Positions 41,865-51,200 of a stretch of DNA of 64,000 nucleotides are shown piece after piece (the stretch's first letter is position 1; each line of letters begins with the position of its first letter). The DNA comes from Enterococcus sp. DIV0212c (GTDB taxonomy: Bacteria; Bacillota; Bacilli; Lactobacillales; Enterococcaceae), in NCBI RefSeq assembly GCF_017377505.1, contig NZ_JAFREN010000016.1, positions 124,001 to 188,000 on the forward strand. The letters run 5' to 3'. The notes beneath the pieces are model-generated. The model was not told where the DNA came from. It did not search any database and was given only the letters and a program-made list of their open reading frames with translations. Position numbers and translations under genes: made by a program.

Positions 41865-43547
41865 TTAATTTGTCATAAAGTGTTCTGCGATTGGTCCTAA
41901 TGCCATTGATGGCAGGAAGCTCAATGCACCGATCACTAAAATCACAATAATCAACATCGTAACGAATGTTGCATTTGTCGTTGAAAGCGTTCCTGATCCT
42001 GTTGCTACGATTTTCTTTTTCCCTAAATTTGAAGCTAAATAGATTACAGCTAACATCGGGATAAAACGAGAAAGAATCATGATGATGCCGCCCAAGATAT
42101 TCAAGAATGTCGTGTCTGATGTTAAACCAGCGAAGGCACTACCGTTATTATTGGCTAGAGACGAAAAAGCATAGAGAATCTCAGAAAAGCCATGCGGTCC
42201 TTGATTGGTCAACCAAGACATTGCTTGAGGATTTAAAATAAACAACATCGTTCCGATCAATGTCAGCAACAACGGAGTCAAGATAACTAGACAAGCCATT
42301 TTCATATCGAAAGGTTCGATTTTTTTACCTAAATATTCGGGTGTTCTTCCCACTAATAAACCAGCGATAAAAATAGCGAGCAAGATGAAAACGATCATCC
42401 CATAAAGTCCACTGCCGGCACCGCCAAAGATGATTTCACCCAACTGCATTAAGAACATTGGAATCAAACCGCCAAGTGGTGTAAAACTATCCAGCATTGC
42501 ATTGATGGAACCATTGGAAGCCGCCGTTGTACTAACAGCCCAAAGAGCAGACCAACCAATACCAAAACGAGTTTCTTTTCCTTCCATGTTCATTTGACCG
42601 ATCACATGACTAAACTGTGGTCCATAATATTCGCTTAAAGTCACGCCAATCAAAGCAGCAATCAAAAATCCTAATGAAACGATCATGATCGTTCTACCTT
42701 GTTTCCAATCTTTAACAAACAAACCAAATGCTACGATCAAAGCTGCAGGAATCAATAAAATTGAAATGTTTTCAACAAAGTTACTAATCAGATTAGGATT
42801 CTCAAAAGGATACGTTGAGTTCCCACCGAAGTAACCACCGCCGTTGGTACCTAATTGTTTGATCGCTACTTGGCTAGCAACTGTTCCTAAAGGTAAAAAG
42901 ATTTTTTGCCCAAGCTCCAAACTAGTCGTTTCAACTGAACCAGCAAATGTTTGAACAACTCCTTGAGATATCAAAATCAAGGAAATTACAAAAGAAATTG
43001 GTAATAAAACATACAAAATAATTTTTGTTAAATCTTGCCAGAAATTCCCGATATGTTTTGTTGTCCGATTGATAAACCCTCGAAGTAAAACAAATAATAC
43101 GGCAATCCCAACACCAGCTGAAACAAAGTTTTGCACCGTCAATCCAAATGCTTGAGTAAAGATCGATAAAGTATCTTCACCCGCATAAGCTTGCCAGTTC
43201 GTATTAGTAATAAAACTTGCTGCAGTATTAAAAGCAAGTGACAAACTCGTACCTGGCAGCTGCTCAGGGTTTAATGGTAAAAATCCTTGTCCCAAAAGCA
43301 TCGCCATTAAAAGAATAAACGAAAAGAAACTGAAAAATAAAACGCTCAGTCCATATTGTTTAGCAGTCATCTCTTTTTGAGCTGGTGTGCCTAAAAAGCG
43401 ATAGATCCACGTTTCGATTGGACGAATGATTTTTGTTAGAATCGTTTTTTGATTGGTCATCACTTTATGAATATAAAAACCTAACGGAATCGCTAAACCA
43501 ATCAAAACGATGAAAAAGATAGCTTGTTGGATAATAATTGCGCTCAC
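41865..43547 (-). CDS. kdpA: KdpA, potassium-binding channel-like subunit
   Basis: A 560-residue polytopic protein, the normal KdpA length, beginning at GTG 43547 ([15 protein letters not shown]) with GGGGGG 6-7 nt upstream. The in-frame ATG at 43643 merely reads through the kdpF ribosome binding site. Selectivity-loop regions: [54 protein letters not shown] and [14 protein letters not shown]. It binds K+ at the outer face. Its start overlaps the kdpF stop (GTGA). Confidence 0.95.
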   Translation of the reverse strand: MSAIIIQQAIFFIVLIGLAIPLGFYIHKVMTNQKTILTKIIRPIETWIYRFLGTPAQKEMTAKQYGLSVLFFSFFSFILLMAMLLGQGFLPLNPEQLPGTSLSLAFNTAASFITNTNWQAYAGEDTLSIFTQAFGLTVQNFVSAGVGIAVLFVLLRGFINRTTKHIGNFWQDLTKIILYVLLPISFVISLILISQGVVQTFAGSVETTSLELGQKIFLPLGTVASQVAIKQLGTNGGGYFGGNSTYPFENPNLISNFVENISILLIPAALIVAFGLFVKDWKQGRTIMIVSLGFLIAALIGVTLSEYYGPQFSHVIGQMNMEGKETRFGIGWSALWAVSTTAASNGSINAMLDSFTPLGGLIPMFLMQLGEIIFGGAGSGLYGMIVFILLAIFIAGLLVGRTPEYLGKKIEPFDMKMACLVILTPLLLTLIGTMLFILNPQAMSWLTNQGPHGFSEILYAFSSLANNNGSAFAGLTSDTTFLNILGGIIMILSRFIPMLAVIYLASNLGKKKIVATGSGTLSTTNATFVTMLIIVILVIGALSFLPSMALGPIAEHFMTN

Positions 43548-43624
43548 TGTTGATCCCCCCAAAGTAGTTGGTAAAATAAGTAAATAAGCAGTAATCCTGC
43601 GATAATTCCAGAAATAATCGTCAT
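43544..43624 (-). CDS. kdpF: KdpF small membrane subunit
   Basis: A 26-residue single-helix peptide (MTIISGIIAGLLLIYLFYQL, then LWGDQQ). The ATG at 43624 has AAGGAGAGG 8 nt upstream. The stop overlaps the kdpA GTG. Size, hydrophobicity and position match KdpF, which stabilises the Kdp complex. It is the first gene of the operon. Confidence 0.88.
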   Translation of the reverse strand: MTIISGIIAGLLLIYLFYQLLWGDQQ

Positions 43625-43700
43625 GAAAATTCCTCTCCTTCATTTGATGAGATTAGGATATCAAATTTTATATAAAGATAGTGTTAAAGTTTGGGTTGGG

Positions 43701-43721
43701 TCTTTATACAATCTTTATACA
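43701..43721 (-). promoter_or_regulatory. Probable KdpE-binding direct repeat upstream of kdpF
   Basis: TCTTTATACA occurs twice with an 11-nt period (43701-43710 and 43712-43721). Such direct repeats are typical of OmpR-type regulators, and the sequence is like the E. coli KdpE site (TTTATA core). It lies about 75-95 nt before kdpF. Confidence 0.75.
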
Positions 43722-44030
43722 GAGAAAAACTATTGAATATAAATAAAAAACATTTTATCGGATAAAAACCTCTTTAACTATTTTATTTATTAAAAATAGT
43801 TGTATATTTTTTCCAATTAATCTGTTAAAATATAGAAGGGATTATTAACGGAAAGAGACGCATATACACAAAAAGTTACTTACTCAGGTATTTGTTCAGC
43901 CGAAAAATTAGAATGCATAATTCCTTCAGAAGTCTTTTTGTAGCACATCAATAAAAAACTGGTCATTTTTATCCTCAAGGAAGATTTAAGCAAAACCATT
44001 TTATTTTTAAAGAAAAAGGAGTCGTGAAAT
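43722..44030. other. Intergenic region upstream of the kdp operon and the 44031 gene
   Basis: No gene is visible. The AT-rich stretch lies between divergent transcription units. I see no clear promoter beyond AT-rich hexamers and no strong hairpin. Confidence 0.5.
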
Positions 44031-44957
44031 TTGAATATTTTTGCTATTATTGCTATTTTAATTTTTAGTTTAGTGGTATCTTTTTATTTTTTATGGAGAA
44101 TTACAACAGGACAGCAAGATCAATTAAAAGATATGTTAAAAGTTGGAATTCCTTTGCTTATTCCATTATTCGCTTTACTTATTCCATTCGTACTTCCGCA
44201 AAAAGCAACTCAGATTATTGTTCCAGAACTTGAGACAAAATTGGAAGAGAATAAAAAATTAAAACAAGACATTCAGTCTTTAAACGCCATCATCTCGGAA
44301 AAGGAAAAAGACCAAAAGAAAGCCAATGAAAAGATTAAAGATCTAAATCAGAAAAATTATGCTGAACTATCTCAAGCTTCATTAGTGATTGATGGATTAG
44401 AAAAAAACGGTGTTAAAGGTTCTGTAGCATTGATTAATAATGCCACTTATTATGGGGAAAATATTTTAAAAGCGGCATTGGATAAAGAAGTAGAGTATGA
44501 CGAAGATGAGAAAAAGATTTACATAGGCAGTACTGGACAACAAGTAACCAAAACAGCTTTGTCAGATTCCTACAATATTTTATATAGTGGCGAACGTTTT
44601 ACCTCTTTAAATAATTATGAGGAGGAAGCGAAAGTTGCAGGGAATTTAATAGAAAATGGATTTATTTTAGATAGTTCTAAATATCACGATAAAGGCTCAT
44701 TTGTCTTGATAAATACAAAAAACAAGTATAGCTCTATTGAATTTGATGCAGGTAAATTAGATTCTAAATCGAATAACATTGAAGATGGAAAGTTAAAAAT
44801 AGAAGTCGATGGTATCAAAAAAGAGCAAGAGACTATTTCATCTGAAATTGCGAATAAACATTATAATTTTGATATTAGTGGAGCAACAACGTTAAAAATA
44901 AGTGTCTTGGATAGTAACTCTCAATTTGGTTTTTACAACGTGGTTTTTAATAAATAA
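44031..44957 (+). CDS. Membrane-anchored coiled-coil protein with NPCBM-like C-terminus, unknown function
   Basis: A 308-residue protein starting at TTG (44031) with AAGGAG 9 nt upstream. Two membrane helices (residues about 3-23 and 38-56) are followed by a coiled coil (about 64-112, LETKLEENKKLKQDIQSLN...KIKDLNQKN). A globular region of 110-200 contains VSIG-like YIGSTGQQV. The C-terminal part ends FDISGATTLKISVLDSN and FGFYNVVF, with a DGIKKEQETISSE segment before it. That pattern resembles an NPCBM carbohydrate-binding beta-sandwich, but I am not sure. It is single-gene with its own terminator. No close family is recognised. Confidence 0.75.
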   Translation: MNIFAIIAILIFSLVVSFYFLWRITTGQQDQLKDMLKVGIPLLIPLFALLIPFVLPQKATQIIVPELETKLEENKKLKQDIQSLNAIISEKEKDQKKANEKIKDLNQKNYAELSQASLVIDGLEKNGVKGSVALINNATYYGENILKAALDKEVEYDEDEKKIYIGSTGQQVTKTALSDSYNILYSGERFTSLNNYEEEAKVAGNLIENGFILDSSKYHDKGSFVLINTKNKYSSIEFDAGKLDSKSNNIEDGKLKIEVDGIKKEQETISSEIANKHYNFDISGATTLKISVLDSNSQFGFYNVVFNK

Positions 44958-44960
44958 GAA

Positions 44961-45017
44961 ACAAACACTTTACCATCAGCTGATGTAAATCTGATGGTAA
45001 AGTGTTTGTTTGTTTTT
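44961..45017 (+). terminator. Terminator of the 44031 gene
   Basis: A 19-bp perfect stem (ACAAACACTTTACCATCAG with its complement) with an 11-nt loop is followed by TTGTTTTT. Confidence 0.93.
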
Positions 45018-45103
45018 CTACTATATAACTTTTTTCACACGATAGACGATATTCGTAAATAGTTATTTTCAACATCTTTTCCTACAGTAAATTTTGGCAA
45101 TAA

Positions 45104-45355
45104 TTTCGAGCGCTCACCTATATTCTTTCACAACATGCTCTTATCGATCAAACTAATTCTGAAATAAAAAGAAATGACCTACTAGAACAAGGTTACCCTA
45201 CAAATAATGAACTTACAGCCAATAGTGCTTATTTTATGTTGTCCCTATCTTATAGTCTTGCGGCTGGACGGAAGTGTCATCTTTATGTTCGTAGCATTAA
45301 TCTGTCCGCTTCTTGTTGGAATCCTAATCTCGTTACTTTAGTATCAGCTGAATAA
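45104..45355 (+). pseudogene. Possible decayed small-gene remnant
   Basis: The 44958-45507 gap holds no intact gene. An open frame of 83 codons without a suitable start reads DLLEQGYPTNNELTANSAYF then MLSLSYSLAAG. At about 45270 the +1 frame continues as DGSVIFMFVALICPLLVGIL then ISLL-stop (TAG 45339), a membrane-helix-like end. The break of a protein-like stretch between frames suggests a frameshifted remnant. No homolog is recognised, and chance open frames in AT-rich DNA could also explain it. Confidence 0.25.
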
Positions 45356-45393
45356 CAAATACAAGAAGTAACAGTAGCTATAGCGACATTAGC

Positions 45394-45432
45394 CAAAAAA
45401 AGCCCCTGGAGATCCAAATTCTCCAGGGGCTT
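45394..45432 (-). terminator. Terminator of the glutathione peroxidase gene
   Basis: AAGCCCCTGGAGA and TCTCCAGGGGCTT form a 13-bp perfect stem with a 7-nt loop; on the minus strand TTTTTT follows. Confidence 0.92.
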
Positions 45433-45507
45433 ACTCTTTATCTTCTTTCTCAGAAAAAACATCCTACCATGAGATGATTCTTGCTATCAAGAACGGAAAA
45501 GTATTTC

Positions 45508-45981
45508 TTATAACAATTTCTCAATATCTCCAGCAATTTTTTCCGGTTCAACAGTTGGTGCAAAGCGTTTGACCACATTGCCGTCACGATCCACTAAAAA
45601 CTTAGTAAAGTTCCACTTGATCGCGCCGCCTAAAAGTCCACCTTTTTCACCTTTTAAATAATCATACAAAGGATCAGCATTTTCGCCATTCACATCGATC
45701 TTTCCAAACGTTTGAAACGTTGTTTGATACGTCAACTGACAAAATTCACTGATTTCTTGATTGGTTCCAGGTGCTTGATGCCCAAATTGATTACAAGGGA
45801 AATCTAAGATTTCTAACCCTTGCTCACGGTATTTTTTATATAACTCTTCTAAGCCTTCATACTGAGGTGTAAAGCCACAACCTGTCGCTGTATTCACGAT
45901 TAGAAGTACTTTTCCTCGATAATCTTCCAAAGAAACGGTCTCATCATTTGTCGTTTTCACTTGATAATCATAAATACTCAT
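45508..45981 (-). CDS. Glutathione peroxidase family protein
   Basis: A 157-residue thiol peroxidase of the GPx fold. The peroxidatic Cys35 is in NTATGCGFTPQYEGLE (Cys, not Sec), with a resolving Cys candidate in ILDFPCNQFG and the Trp in WNFTKFLVD. Bacterial members usually use thioredoxin. It reduces organic or hydrogen peroxides. Monocistronic, with its own terminator. Confidence 0.93.
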   Translation of the reverse strand: MSIYDYQVKTTNDETVSLEDYRGKVLLIVNTATGCGFTPQYEGLEELYKKYREQGLEILDFPCNQFGHQAPGTNQEISEFCQLTYQTTFQTFGKIDVNGENADPLYDYLKGEKGGLLGGAIKWNFTKFLVDRDGNVVKRFAPTVEPEKIAGDIEKLL

Positions 45982-46065
45982 TTTACTTCTTCCTCTCCAA
46001 TTACCTGTCTTAATTAAATACTAGCTAGTAGAGAGATTTTCGTCAAGGAAACGATCTTTGATTGA

Positions 46066-48402
46066 TCATAAAATAGGCGTCAATTCCAACAGCACGATAC
46101 CGTTTGTATCTAGCGTTACATAATAATTAAACATATCCTCAATTTGAGTATCAAAGACTTTGATCTTCGGTCTGGTACTGTCTACAACATATTTTTGAGT
46201 TTCAAAATCAAGTGCTTCGGCATTACGGAATTCTTCATACGTGTAAAATAACGCTCCATTGTGCCGATTAAAGTCAATTTGCTTGATCTGATAATGGGCT
46301 GATTTAATGGCCGCTAATTCGATTTCAAATGTCACTGCTTGGCTTTCAAGAAAAGCTTCTTCCGAAGAAAGATGAGGATCAAAATAATTTGTATTAAACA
46401 ACAGCAACTGATACTTACCATCAACATAAGTCAACAAATATTCTTCCCCTTGTGCCAAAACCTTCCCATCCATCCTTCGGGCTAGCCATAAACAAAAATA
46501 GGCTGGTCTTTTTCCACTGTAAAAATGAAATAGTTCCAAACCATCATTTTTTAGCGGTCGTTCTTGAGTTTGTTTTTCATACAACTCGATATTCAACCAA
46601 AAACCGAAACCGTCCAACAATGTATCCAGCATTAAAAGATCTTTTAAAATAATGGCTCCTCTAAAGAATGTTCCATTACTATTTCTCGTCATCCCAGTCA
46701 AGGTGTTCCATTCAGTAAGATAAAGTGGTAGCTTGATTTCGTATTCTTTTAGGATATGCTTGATATGCAAGGTTTTATTCAACACATATTGATGATAATT
46801 TTTTAAATCTGGAAAAGTACTATCTAAATTTTGAAACACATAATTAGGCTCAGCAGAAAATGATAAAAAATCACACTTTGCTGCGATCATCTCGCAAAAA
46901 AATCGCGTTTGTTCTGGATCCCTTTGTTCAAAGAATGGATCAGGCAGAGGAATTTCTGCGCCTACGGCTATTTTAGGAGAGAGCTCAAAAAGGCTTTTTT
47001 TCACTTCTAGAAATTCAGGATAATAGTCAGCAAGATTTTGATCTTTAAATAGGCAATTAACTTTCCACTGCTCCGTCATTTTTGTTCCAAACTTATTTTG
47101 AACATGTCGGAAAAATTTACGACAGATATCTTTCACTCTAACACTTAGCTGATTAAATTCTATAAGTGACAACTGGAAAAAAATATCCAGCCGAGCATCT
47201 TCTAAAAATGTCAGAATATAGTCCCACTGTTCAAATGCAGGAAATGAATTCATTCCGGCTTCTTGGTGTATCTGAACTGATAAAGGAATTTGTGTAAATA
47301 GCGATTGGATACTAATATATTTGATTCCAATTTGTTGTTTTATGTCTAGAATTTCACTTTGGATTTTTTTAGTGGCTAAAGCTTCCCACGAACCAACGTG
47401 AATGATCACGTCTTTTTTTAAATAATCGGCTTCAGATTGTTCTGTTGTAATATGAAGCTGTTTGGTCTTTAGCGATAATTCTGAAGGACGAGATTCCTCC
47501 AACCCGGTTTGAATATAACTGTATAACGGAACCAAAATTTCTTTAATTTGAAGCTCTGTTTTTTGAACGACTTGTTTGATTTGCTCTGGTGCCTTTGTCT
47601 GTTCTAAGTGAGATGAGCGATAACTGGTTGGAGAATCGTTAAAGATTTTTTTAAAGTGTTGACGATAGGTTTTACTATTGCTAAATCCACTATCCAAGGC
47701 AATTTGCTCGATACTTTTTTTCGTATACAGCAACTCTGATAAACTGTGTTTCACACAAATCGTCCGCACATAATGAGAAAAGTAATCTCCAGTTTCCTTC
47801 TTAAAAAACTTTGATAAAGAAGATTCCGACATAAAAAAATATTCCGCTGCATCAGATAATAGGATTCCTTCCTGGTAATGCTCTTCGATATATTCCAAAA
47901 TCTCTCTTAATTTTTGATTGTCAGAAGGATGATATTCTGTCACTTCTTCTTTTTGAAAATGATGAACCAGAGACAAAATGATTTGAGTTAAAAATAAAGT
48001 GATCTTGAGTCTTTTTGAAGGATCATCGCTAAATTCAATTAAACATAACTCCGCAACTTGTCTTCTTAAAGCTGCGATCGCAGGCATTTTCCCATGTTCT
48101 TTTTGGATTGGTGTACAGTCAAAGCGTGTATAGAAAAAAGCAGGAAATTGAGCTGCAAAGAAAACACTATTGATCCTCAATTCCAAATAAGTACAACTCT
48201 CTTCTAAATCGGCATTCAAGAGAACACGATCTCCTGTATTAAGCACAAACAGTTCCCCTGCGCTTAATCGATTCGTTGTTTCTTCTATAGTAATAAACAT
48301 ACTTCCTTTTAAGACAATCAAAATAGTCGTTTCTTTACAAAATACCTCTTGTTCTGTCTGTAGTTGCTGATAATTGATCTGATAATTTTCATTTACAATC
48401 AT
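46066..48402 (-). CDS. AraC-family regulator fused to a GH39-like domain
   Basis: A 778-residue protein. N-terminal cupin about 20-90, AraC HTH about 165-262 (DAAEYFFMSESSLSKFFKKE and IEQIALDSGFSNSKTYRQHF), then a C-terminal region of about 330-778 with the fold pattern of family-39 glycosidases (YDFLTFLEDARLD-like barrel; YLTEWNTLTG near 561-570 matches the nucleophile strand). The acid/base segment, normally WNEPN, reads WKVNCLFKDQ (446-455), so catalysis is unlikely and the domain may be a ligand sensor. It is divergent from the M20/MFS operon, which it may control. Confidence 0.82.
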   Translation of the reverse strand: MIVNENYQINYQQLQTEQEVFCKETTILIVLKGSMFITIEETTNRLSAGELFVLNTGDRVLLNADLEESCTYLELRINSVFFAAQFPAFFYTRFDCTPIQKEHGKMPAIAALRRQVAELCLIEFSDDPSKRLKITLFLTQIILSLVHHFQKEEVTEYHPSDNQKLREILEYIEEHYQEGILLSDAAEYFFMSESSLSKFFKKETGDYFSHYVRTICVKHSLSELLYTKKSIEQIALDSGFSNSKTYRQHFKKIFNDSPTSYRSSHLEQTKAPEQIKQVVQKTELQIKEILVPLYSYIQTGLEESRPSELSLKTKQLHITTEQSEADYLKKDVIIHVGSWEALATKKIQSEILDIKQQIGIKYISIQSLFTQIPLSVQIHQEAGMNSFPAFEQWDYILTFLEDARLDIFFQLSLIEFNQLSVRVKDICRKFFRHVQNKFGTKMTEQWKVNCLFKDQNLADYYPEFLEVKKSLFELSPKIAVGAEIPLPDPFFEQRDPEQTRFFCEMIAAKCDFLSFSAEPNYVFQNLDSTFPDLKNYHQYVLNKTLHIKHILKEYEIKLPLYLTEWNTLTGMTRNSNGTFFRGAIILKDLLMLDTLLDGFGFWLNIELYEKQTQERPLKNDGLELFHFYSGKRPAYFCLWLARRMDGKVLAQGEEYLLTYVDGKYQLLLFNTNYFDPHLSSEEAFLESQAVTFEIELAAIKSAHYQIKQIDFNRHNGALFYTYEEFRNAEALDFETQKYVVDSTRPKIKVFDTQIEDMFNYYVTLDTNGIVLLELTPIL

Positions 48403-48503
48403 TTACTTACCTCTTTTATTTATTTCCCTTTCATTATAACACTTTAAAAAGAAAATATCGTTCGTTTATCAGTCTTTTAATTTCCAGCCTATCTATTCTA
48501 AAA

Positions 48504-48561
48504 GGGATTTCTGAAATTTAGAAATTCCCAGCATTGTGAAGTTTTTAATTAAGCATAGAAT
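48504..48561 (+). promoter_or_regulatory. Inverted repeat and probable promoter upstream of the M20 operon
   Basis: GGGATTTCT (48504-48512) and AGAAATTCCC (48520-48529) form a near-perfect inverted repeat, a possible operator for the divergent AraC-type regulator. A promoter follows: -35 TTGTGA (48534-48539), 16-nt spacer, -10 TAGAAT (48556-48561). Confidence 0.45.
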
Positions 48562-48590
48562 ATGAATTGTATTTGAAAGGAGAATATATA

Positions 48591-49787
48591 ATGAACGATT
48601 TACGTACACAACTATTCACAATGCTTCAGCAAAAGGAAGCTGAAATAATCAAGATTCGCCGACATTTCCACGAGAATCCAGAGCTATCTTTTCAAGAGAC
48701 GGAAACAGCCAAATACATCGCTGATTTTTACGCTGGTAAAGACTGTGATGTTCAAACAAATGTGGGCGGAGGTAACGGCATTTTAGTCGATATTCATGGC
48801 GGCAAAAAAGGACCGTTCTTAGCGATTCGAGCTGATTTCGATGCGTTGCCGATCCAAGAAGATACGGGCTTACCATTTGCTTCAAAAACACCCAATGTCA
48901 TGCACGCTTGCGGACACGATGGACACACCGCCTATATGATGGTTTTGGCTGATTCATTAATTGAATTAAAAGATCAACTAGCAGGAACGATTCGTGTCAT
49001 CCATCAACCTGCCGAAGAAGTACCACCTGGTGGCGCTAAAGGAATGATCGAAGCTGGTTGTTTAGACGGCGTGGATCATGTTTTAGGGATTCACGTGATG
49101 AGTTTGATGCCACTTGGCGATGTCTTTTATCATTCTGGACCTGTTCACACTGGTCGTGCAACGTTTAAAGTTGTTATGCAAGGAAAAGGCGGACATGGCT
49201 CAACACCACAAGATGCCAACGATACGATCGTAGCGGCTTCTCAATTTGTCACAGCCGTTCAAACAATCGTTAGTCGCAGAATCAATCCTTTTGATACTGC
49301 CACAGTCACGATTGGTTCATTTGACGGAAAAGGCTCAGCCAACGTCATCAAAGATTCTGTTACGCTGGAAGGCGATGTACGGATCATGAAAGAAGAAACA
49401 CGAGAAATAGTGGAAAAAGAATTCAAACAAATTCTAGATGGCATCTGCCAAACATTCGGTATCAGCTATGAACTTGATTACGCTAATGATTACCCAGTTT
49501 GTGTCAACGATGCTAAAACCACTGAAATGGTTGCTAAAGCGTTGAGCGAAGCGCAAATTCCAGAAGTGAAACAATTAGTCGAATGCGGACCACAAACTCC
49601 TTCTGAAGATTTTTCTTATTATGCAAAAGAACGACCAAGCTGTTTCTTTTTCGTTGGTGCTCATAAAGAAGGAACACCAATGTATCCACATCATCATCCA
49701 AAATTTTATATTGACGAAGATTGTTTATTGATTGCTGCAAAATCAATGGGTGCAGCTGTTTTACATTATTTATCTGAAGGAGTTTAA
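48591..49787 (+). CDS. M20-family amidohydrolase (AmaA/HipO-like)
   Basis: A 398-residue metallopeptidase-like deacylase, started at ATG 48591 (AAGGAG 9 nt upstream). Landmarks: RRHFHENPELSFQE, MHACGHDGHTAYM (first metal site), HQPAEEVPPGGAKGMIEAG (catalytic Glu), HGSTPQDANDTIVAAS (dimerisation domain), PSEDFSYYA and a C-terminal HHHPKFYIDE. The family cleaves N-acyl amino acids, hippurate or related amides. It is first in an operon with an MFS transporter and a second M20 enzyme. Confidence 0.9.
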   Translation: MNDLRTQLFTMLQQKEAEIIKIRRHFHENPELSFQETETAKYIADFYAGKDCDVQTNVGGGNGILVDIHGGKKGPFLAIRADFDALPIQEDTGLPFASKTPNVMHACGHDGHTAYMMVLADSLIELKDQLAGTIRVIHQPAEEVPPGGAKGMIEAGCLDGVDHVLGIHVMSLMPLGDVFYHSGPVHTGRATFKVVMQGKGGHGSTPQDANDTIVAASQFVTAVQTIVSRRINPFDTATVTIGSFDGKGSANVIKDSVTLEGDVRIMKEETREIVEKEFKQILDGICQTFGISYELDYANDYPVCVNDAKTTEMVAKALSEAQIPEVKQLVECGPQTPSEDFSYYAKERPSCFFFVGAHKEGTPMYPHHHPKFYIDEDCLLIAAKSMGAAVLHYLSEGV

Positions 49788-49789
49788 TC

Positions 49790-51187
49790 ATGAAAGCAAC
49801 AACACAGACAGCAGATGCTGTAACATATAAAGGGACAAACAAATTACTGATAGGAATCGTCTTGAGCGTTTTGACTTATTGGTTGTTTGCCCAATCTTTA
49901 CTAAATATGGCGCCAGCCGTACAAAGTGACTTAGGTGTTTCTTCTGGCGTTTTAAACATAGGAATCTCCATGACCGGTTTATTCTCTGGTATTTTTATCG
50001 TCGTAGCTGGCGGTTTAGCGGATAAATTAGGCAGAATGAAATTAACATATATTGGACTTATTTTAAGTGTTATCGGTTCAGCTGCTTTAGTCGTTACACA
50101 CGGACCTATTTTATTTATCGGTGGTCGTATTTTACAAGGACTATCCGCGGCTTGTATCATGCCTGCAACAATGGCTTTAGTTAAAACCTATTATGAAGGT
50201 AAAGATCGTCAACGAGCGCTAAGTTATTGGTCGATCGGTTCTTGGGGCGGTTCTGGTCTATGTTCGTTCTTTGGCGGAGCCGTTGCTAGTTCTTTAGGCT
50301 GGCGTTATGTCTTTATTTTTTCTATTATTGTTTCGATTTGTAGTGCGTTATTGATTTTTGGTACACCTGAAAGCAAGGTTACTAGCAACAGTAATAGTAA
50401 ATTTGACTCGATTGGATTGCTTTTATTTATCGTTTCAATGGTTGCTTTGAACGTTGTTGTTTCTAAAGGTTCTGAATTAGGTTGGACAAGTCCAATCGTG
50501 TTGATTTTAGCCGTAGTCGTTATCATAGGGCTGATTGCTTTTTATAAAGTGGAACAAGCGATCGACAATAGTTTTGTTGAATTTTCTTTATTTGAAAACC
50601 GTGGTTATCTTGGTGCAACGATTTCTAATTTCTTATTGAATGCTGTTGCCGGCACGTTGATTGTTATCAATACGTATGTTCAACAAGGACGCGGCCTTTC
50701 TTCCGCTAAAACTGGTATGTTATCAATCGGTTACTTGTGTCTGGTCTTGATCACGATTCGGATCGGTGAAAAATTATTGCAAACAATCGGCGCGAAAAAA
50801 CCAATGTTATGGGGCACGATTCTTTCTGGAACAGGTGTTGCTTTGATGGCGTTAACGATGGTGACAGGCAGTGCCTATTTCGTATTAGTTTTTATTGGCT
50901 ATAGTTTATTCGGAATGGGTCTTGGCATGTATGCGACACCTTCTACAGACACAGCAATTTCCAGTGTACCAAATGAAAAAGCAGGAGTGGCTTCTGGTAT
51001 TTATAAAATGGCCAGCTCTCTTGGCGGAGCATTAGGCGTAGCGATTTCTGCTGCGGTTTACAATGGATTTAGTGCTGGTGGTAATTATACACAAGGAGCG
51101 ACATTTGGCTTACTAACAAATATTCTTTTCTGTATTTTAGCTGTAGGTTCAATTGTATTTATTATTCCAAAAGAAAAACAAGTATAA
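49790..51187 (+). CDS. MFS transporter (DHA2-like)
   Basis: A 465-residue transporter of about 14 helices. Landmarks: GGLADKLGRMKLTYIG (MFS loop 2-3), GRILQGLSAACIMPATMALV, FFGGAVASSLGWRYVFIFS. DHA2-type transporters usually export drugs, but between two M20 deacylases it may import an N-acylated substrate or export a product. It begins 2 nt after the first M20 stop; GAAGGAG precedes the ATG. Confidence 0.88.
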   Translation: MKATTQTADAVTYKGTNKLLIGIVLSVLTYWLFAQSLLNMAPAVQSDLGVSSGVLNIGISMTGLFSGIFIVVAGGLADKLGRMKLTYIGLILSVIGSAALVVTHGPILFIGGRILQGLSAACIMPATMALVKTYYEGKDRQRALSYWSIGSWGGSGLCSFFGGAVASSLGWRYVFIFSIIVSICSALLIFGTPESKVTSNSNSKFDSIGLLLFIVSMVALNVVVSKGSELGWTSPIVLILAVVVIIGLIAFYKVEQAIDNSFVEFSLFENRGYLGATISNFLLNAVAGTLIVINTYVQQGRGLSSAKTGMLSIGYLCLVLITIRIGEKLLQTIGAKKPMLWGTILSGTGVALMALTMVTGSAYFVLVFIGYSLFGMGLGMYATPSTDTAISSVPNEKAGVASGIYKMASSLGGALGVAISAAVYNGFSAGGNYTQGATFGLLTNILFCILAVGSIVFIIPKEKQV

Positions 51188-51200
51188 GGAGAGTACATCC

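Noticed and set aside
43548..43643. kdpA starting at the ATG at 43643
   Set aside because: That ATG overlaps the kdpF ribosome binding site and the added 32 residues are the kdpF region in another frame; the GTG at 43547 has a good site and family-like N-terminus.
44958..45507. tRNA or small structured RNA gene in the gap
   Set aside because: No cloverleaf-like pairing was found; the two strong hairpins are ordinary terminators of the flanking genes.
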